The notes under the pieces: model-generated
What the model saw: the letters and a program-made list of their open reading frames with translations, nothing else
Databases searched by the model: none
Told to the model about the DNA's origin: nothing
From: JAGKXC01 sp964554385
Lineage (GTDB): Bacteria; Bacteroidota; Bacteroidia; NS11-12g; UBA955
Length of the DNA: 8,351 nt
Assembly (NCBI GenBank): GCA_964554385.1
Contig: CAZKOM010000093.1
Location: forward strand, 1-8,351
Reading direction: 5' to 3'
Shown here: positions 6,157 through 8,351 of the stretch, in pieces
How positions within the stretch are numbered: position 1 is the first letter of the stretch
How the letters are laid out: every line of letters begins with the position of its first letter
Made by a program: the position numbers and the translations under genes

Positions 6157-7572
6157 TTACGATTTTACCAATTTACTCTGACAAACAAAATCCGTTTTCG
6201 GGGCCGATGTTTTAGCAATCGCACCAAAACCACCTTCAACCTCTTTGAAATTGTGAATTCCACGAGCCTTTAAAATGGAAGCCGCAATCATGCTACGGTA
6301 TCCACCCGCGCAGTGCATATAAAATTCCCCGTCATTTCCTACCCCAGCGAACCAGTCGTTGATAAAATCTAAGGGCTTGTTGTATGCATCTTCCACATGT
6401 TCGGCGCGATACTCACTTTCTTTTCTAACATCCACAACAATGGACGTTCCAATGTTCACTTCGGCTGCAAAGGTCTCCGCCGAAATTCTATTTACGGTAT
6501 CTACCTCCTTACCGGCAGCAGTCCATCCAGCAAATCCACCTTGTAAATGCCCCATCAAATTATCAAATCCAACCCTACTCAATCGCGTTACTACTTCTTC
6601 CTCTCTTCCTTCGGGAGTAATTAACAAAATGGGAGTTTTCACATCGCCGATAACCGAACCCACCCAAGGGGCAAATTGACCATCAATTCCGATGTTAATG
6701 CTTCTGGGGATATGTCCTTTAGCAAAATCAGCGGCAGAACGAGTATCCAACATAACCGCTTCGGTTGACTCAACCGCTACTTCAAATTCTTCAGCAGATA
6801 GCGCACGCATCCCATTATTTAACACATCATCAAAGGAGCTATACCCCTTTTTATTCATCGCTACATTCATGGGGAAATAAGCAGGTGGCGGCAACAAGCC
6901 ATCCAATACCGCTTCAATAAACGCTTCTTTGCTCGGTTGATTCAATGCGTAATTCATTTCCTTCTGGTGACCCAATGAATCCATGGTTTCTTTCATCATG
7001 TTTTTACCGCAAGCAGATCCAGCGCCGTGAGCGGGATAAACCATTACTTCGTTTGGCAAAGGCATGATTTTATTCATCAAGGAATCATACAACATTCCCG
7101 CCAACTGCTCTTGGGTCATATCGGCTGCTTTTTGTGCCAAATCGGGTCTGCCCACGTCGCCCAAAAACAAAGTATCGCCACTGAACAAACTGTGTGGATT
7201 TCCCTGTTCGTCTAACAATAAAAAGCAAGTACTTTCCATGGTATGACCTGGGGTGTGCAATACCTTTAACGTGATATTTCCGATGTTAAACTCCTGATTA
7301 TCTTCGGCGATTAAACACTCAAAATCTGGTTTCGCTGTGGGTCCATAAACGATGGGAGCTCCGGTTTTTTTACTTAAATCGAGGTGTCCACTCACAAAAT
7401 CGGCATGAAAATGGGTTTCAAAAATATATTTCAGTGTTACCCCATCTTTGGCCAATCTATCCAAGTAAGGTTGTACTTCACGCAAGGGATCGATAATTAC
7501 CGCTTCCCCTTGGCTGTGAATGTAGTAAGCGCCCTGCGCTAAACATCCTGTGTAAATTTGTTCTATATTCAT
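6157..7572 (-). CDS. cstB: CstB-like persulfide dioxygenase with two C-terminal rhodanese domains
   Basis: This 471-residue cytoplasmic enzyme has three domains. Residues 1 to about 250 form a metallo-beta-lactamase fold of the ETHE1/Blh/CstB class. Its iron-binding motifs are THFHADF (53-59), TPGH with H110, and SGDTLF with D133; YPAH with H182 follows. Residues about 262-357 are a rhodanese fold (MLDTRSAADFAKGH) whose active-site loop reads TPEGREE without a cysteine, so it is probably non-catalytic. Residues about 363-455 are a second rhodanese (VVDVRKESEYRAEH) with the loop CAGGYRSM and catalytic Cys421. Staphylococcal CstB has the same order and converts low-molecular-weight persulfides to thiosulfate: the dioxygenase makes sulfite and the terminal rhodanese adds sulfane sulfur. 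The same chemistry is expected here. The length is slightly above CstB, with a short tail containing Cys464. Start ATG 7572 lies 4 bp after the cytochrome stop. Confidence 0.93.
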   Translation of the reverse strand: MNIEQIYTGCLAQGAYYIHSQGEAVIIDPLREVQPYLDRLAKDGVTLKYIFETHFHADFVSGHLDLSKKTGAPIVYGPTAKPDFECLIAEDNQEFNIGNITLKVLHTPGHTMESTCFLLLDEQGNPHSLFSGDTLFLGDVGRPDLAQKAADMTQEQLAGMLYDSLMNKIMPLPNEVMVYPAHGAGSACGKNMMKETMDSLGHQKEMNYALNQPSKEAFIEAVLDGLLPPPAYFPMNVAMNKKGYSSFDDVLNNGMRALSAEEFEVAVESTEAVMLDTRSAADFAKGHIPRSINIGIDGQFAPWVGSVIGDVKTPILLITPEGREEEVVTRLSRVGFDNLMGHLQGGFAGWTAAGKEVDTVNRISAETFAAEVNIGTSIVVDVRKESEYRAEHVEDAYNKPLDFINDWFAGVGNDGEFYMHCAGGYRSMIAASILKARGIHNFKEVEGGFGAIAKTSAPKTDFVCQSKLVKS

Positions 7573-7576
7573 ATTA

Positions 7577-8351
7577 TTATTTCTTTGCTATTGCTTTTTT
7601 TGCATCTTTTATGGGTTTAAATGGTCCAAATTTGTGTTGTTCCTCAGAAAACGGATCGGCATACGGCCCAAAGGGATGATCGAATATTTTTTCTTCCAAT
7701 TTTGGCCAATCCTTGCTCAAATCTTTGGCAGGTCTTGGCATGTTGTTTACATAGGCCGCGATATCCCAAGCTTCTTCGTCCGTTAATTGAGGCTGCAAAT
7801 AGGTTGCACCTTGGGGCATATTGGCTTTGATGTATCCTGCAAACCGCGATAAGCGATACAATCCTGCTCCGTGATTATAACTGTTTTTACCCCACAAAGG
7901 CGGATAGGTGTACGATTTCCCATCGGCGGCTAACACCCCGGCTCCATCGGCTTGATGACAACTTACGCATTTCGTTTCGTACAATTTTTTACCCTTTTCA
8001 GGACTTGCTGCTCTATCCAAAAATGCCAATTCGTAAATGCCCGTGCCTTTGGGTTTCTCGCCTTTTTTCACATTGCTTCCTACAAAGTTTATGTACGCCA
8101 CAATGGCCTCCATCTCTTTGCTACCCTTCACCGGCGCAGTGCCATTTAACGAACGTTCAAAACAATCTGCCACACGTTTATAAACATCTTCCATACTTCC
8201 ACTTCTACCGCGATATTTGGGATACGTGGAAGCTACGGCAGCATAATTATTACCCCAAGGCTGAGTACCAGCATTTAAATGACAATTTTGGCAATTAATT
8301 CCGTTGGTTAGCTTAGCCACACTTCCTTTAGGCCCTAAGTATATCGCTGTT
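7577..8351 (-). CDS. TsdA-like dihaem c-type cytochrome (5' end outside window)
   Basis: The frame is open to the right edge. The visible 257 codons begin TAIYLGPKGSVAKLTNG, already inside a conserved domain, so the signal peptide and start lie beyond 8350. An in-frame GTG at 8320 is internal. Two haem c sites are present: CQNCH (C20, H24 of the visible part) and CVSCH (C128, H132). Between them VADCFERSLNG has a cysteine 39 residues after the first haem histidine, matching the unusual cysteine axial ligand of TsdA thiosulfate dehydrogenases. YIKANMPQG and YVNNMPRP offer Lys/Met candidates for the second haem. The protein should be periplasmic, oxidising thiosulfate to tetrathionate or doing related sulfur-compound redox with electrons passed to other cytochromes. 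The C-terminus is a Lys-rich extension. Gene order, directly before cstB, supports a sulfur role; a different cytochrome activity cannot be excluded. Confidence 0.85.
   Translation of the reverse strand, partial: TAIYLGPKGSVAKLTNGINCQNCHLNAGTQPWGNNYAAVASTYPKYRGRSGSMEDVYKRVADCFERSLNGTAPVKGSKEMEAIVAYINFVGSNVKKGEKPKGTGIYELAFLDRAASPEKGKKLYETKCVSCHQADGAGVLAADGKSYTYPPLWGKNSYNHGAGLYRLSRFAGYIKANMPQGATYLQPQLTDEEAWDIAAYVNNMPRPAKDLSKDWPKLEEKIFDHPFGPYADPFSEEQHKFGPFKPIKDAKKAIAKK

Noticed and set aside
8318..8320. GTG as the start of the cytochrome
   Set aside because: The frame continues to the edge with conserved-looking residues (YLGPKGS), and a haem protein starting 9 residues before its first CxxCH would lack a signal peptide.

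Overview
The window looks like part of a Bacteroidota chromosome, probably a member of the Flavobacteriia. The sequence is AT-rich and Shine-Dalgarno motifs are weak or absent. TAnnTTTG-type promoter boxes occur, and the protein families have a typical Bacteroidota form: a CzcA beginning MLQKIISYSV, a small His-rich protein ending IWQPPK, and a DUF2892 protein with a GCCGxGxC motif. Every gene I can support lies on the minus strand, so the region reads from high to low coordinates. I saw no tRNA, rRNA, insertion sequence, CRISPR array or plus-strand gene.

Block 1 (8351 to 5092) is a tight gene run with gaps of only 3 to 12 bp. It encodes a dihaem c-type cytochrome of the TsdA (thiosulfate dehydrogenase) type, cut by the window edge. 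Next come a CstB-like persulfide dioxygenase fused to two rhodanese domains, then two small YeeE/YedE membrane proteins that together resemble one TsuA/PmpAB-type sulfur-compound transporter. A strong intrinsic terminator (4976-5010) follows.

Block 2 (4903 to 3938) has a cytoplasmic single-domain rhodanese, a two-helix DUF2892 membrane protein, and a rhodanese carrying a lipoprotein signal. The first two reproduce, as separate genes, the domain order of the fused protein YgaP. The third overlaps the second by 17 bp. A second strong terminator (3859-3885) closes the block. Blocks 1 and 2 together hold four rhodanese domains: three with a catalytic cysteine loop and one without. They form a sulfane-sulfur module covering transport, persulfide oxidation and sulfur transfer on both sides of the inner membrane. 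I infer the joint function from family knowledge and gene context.

Block 3 (3811 to 1) has a small secreted His-rich protein with a TTG start, a gap of about 250 bp, and a CzcA-type heavy-metal RND efflux pump that runs off the left edge. The pump carries the proton-relay acidic residues of CzcA. It ends in an unusual Ser/Thr/Asp-rich hexapeptide-repeat tail encoded by an 18-bp tandem repeat. This block looks like a metal-resistance unit separate from the sulfur module.
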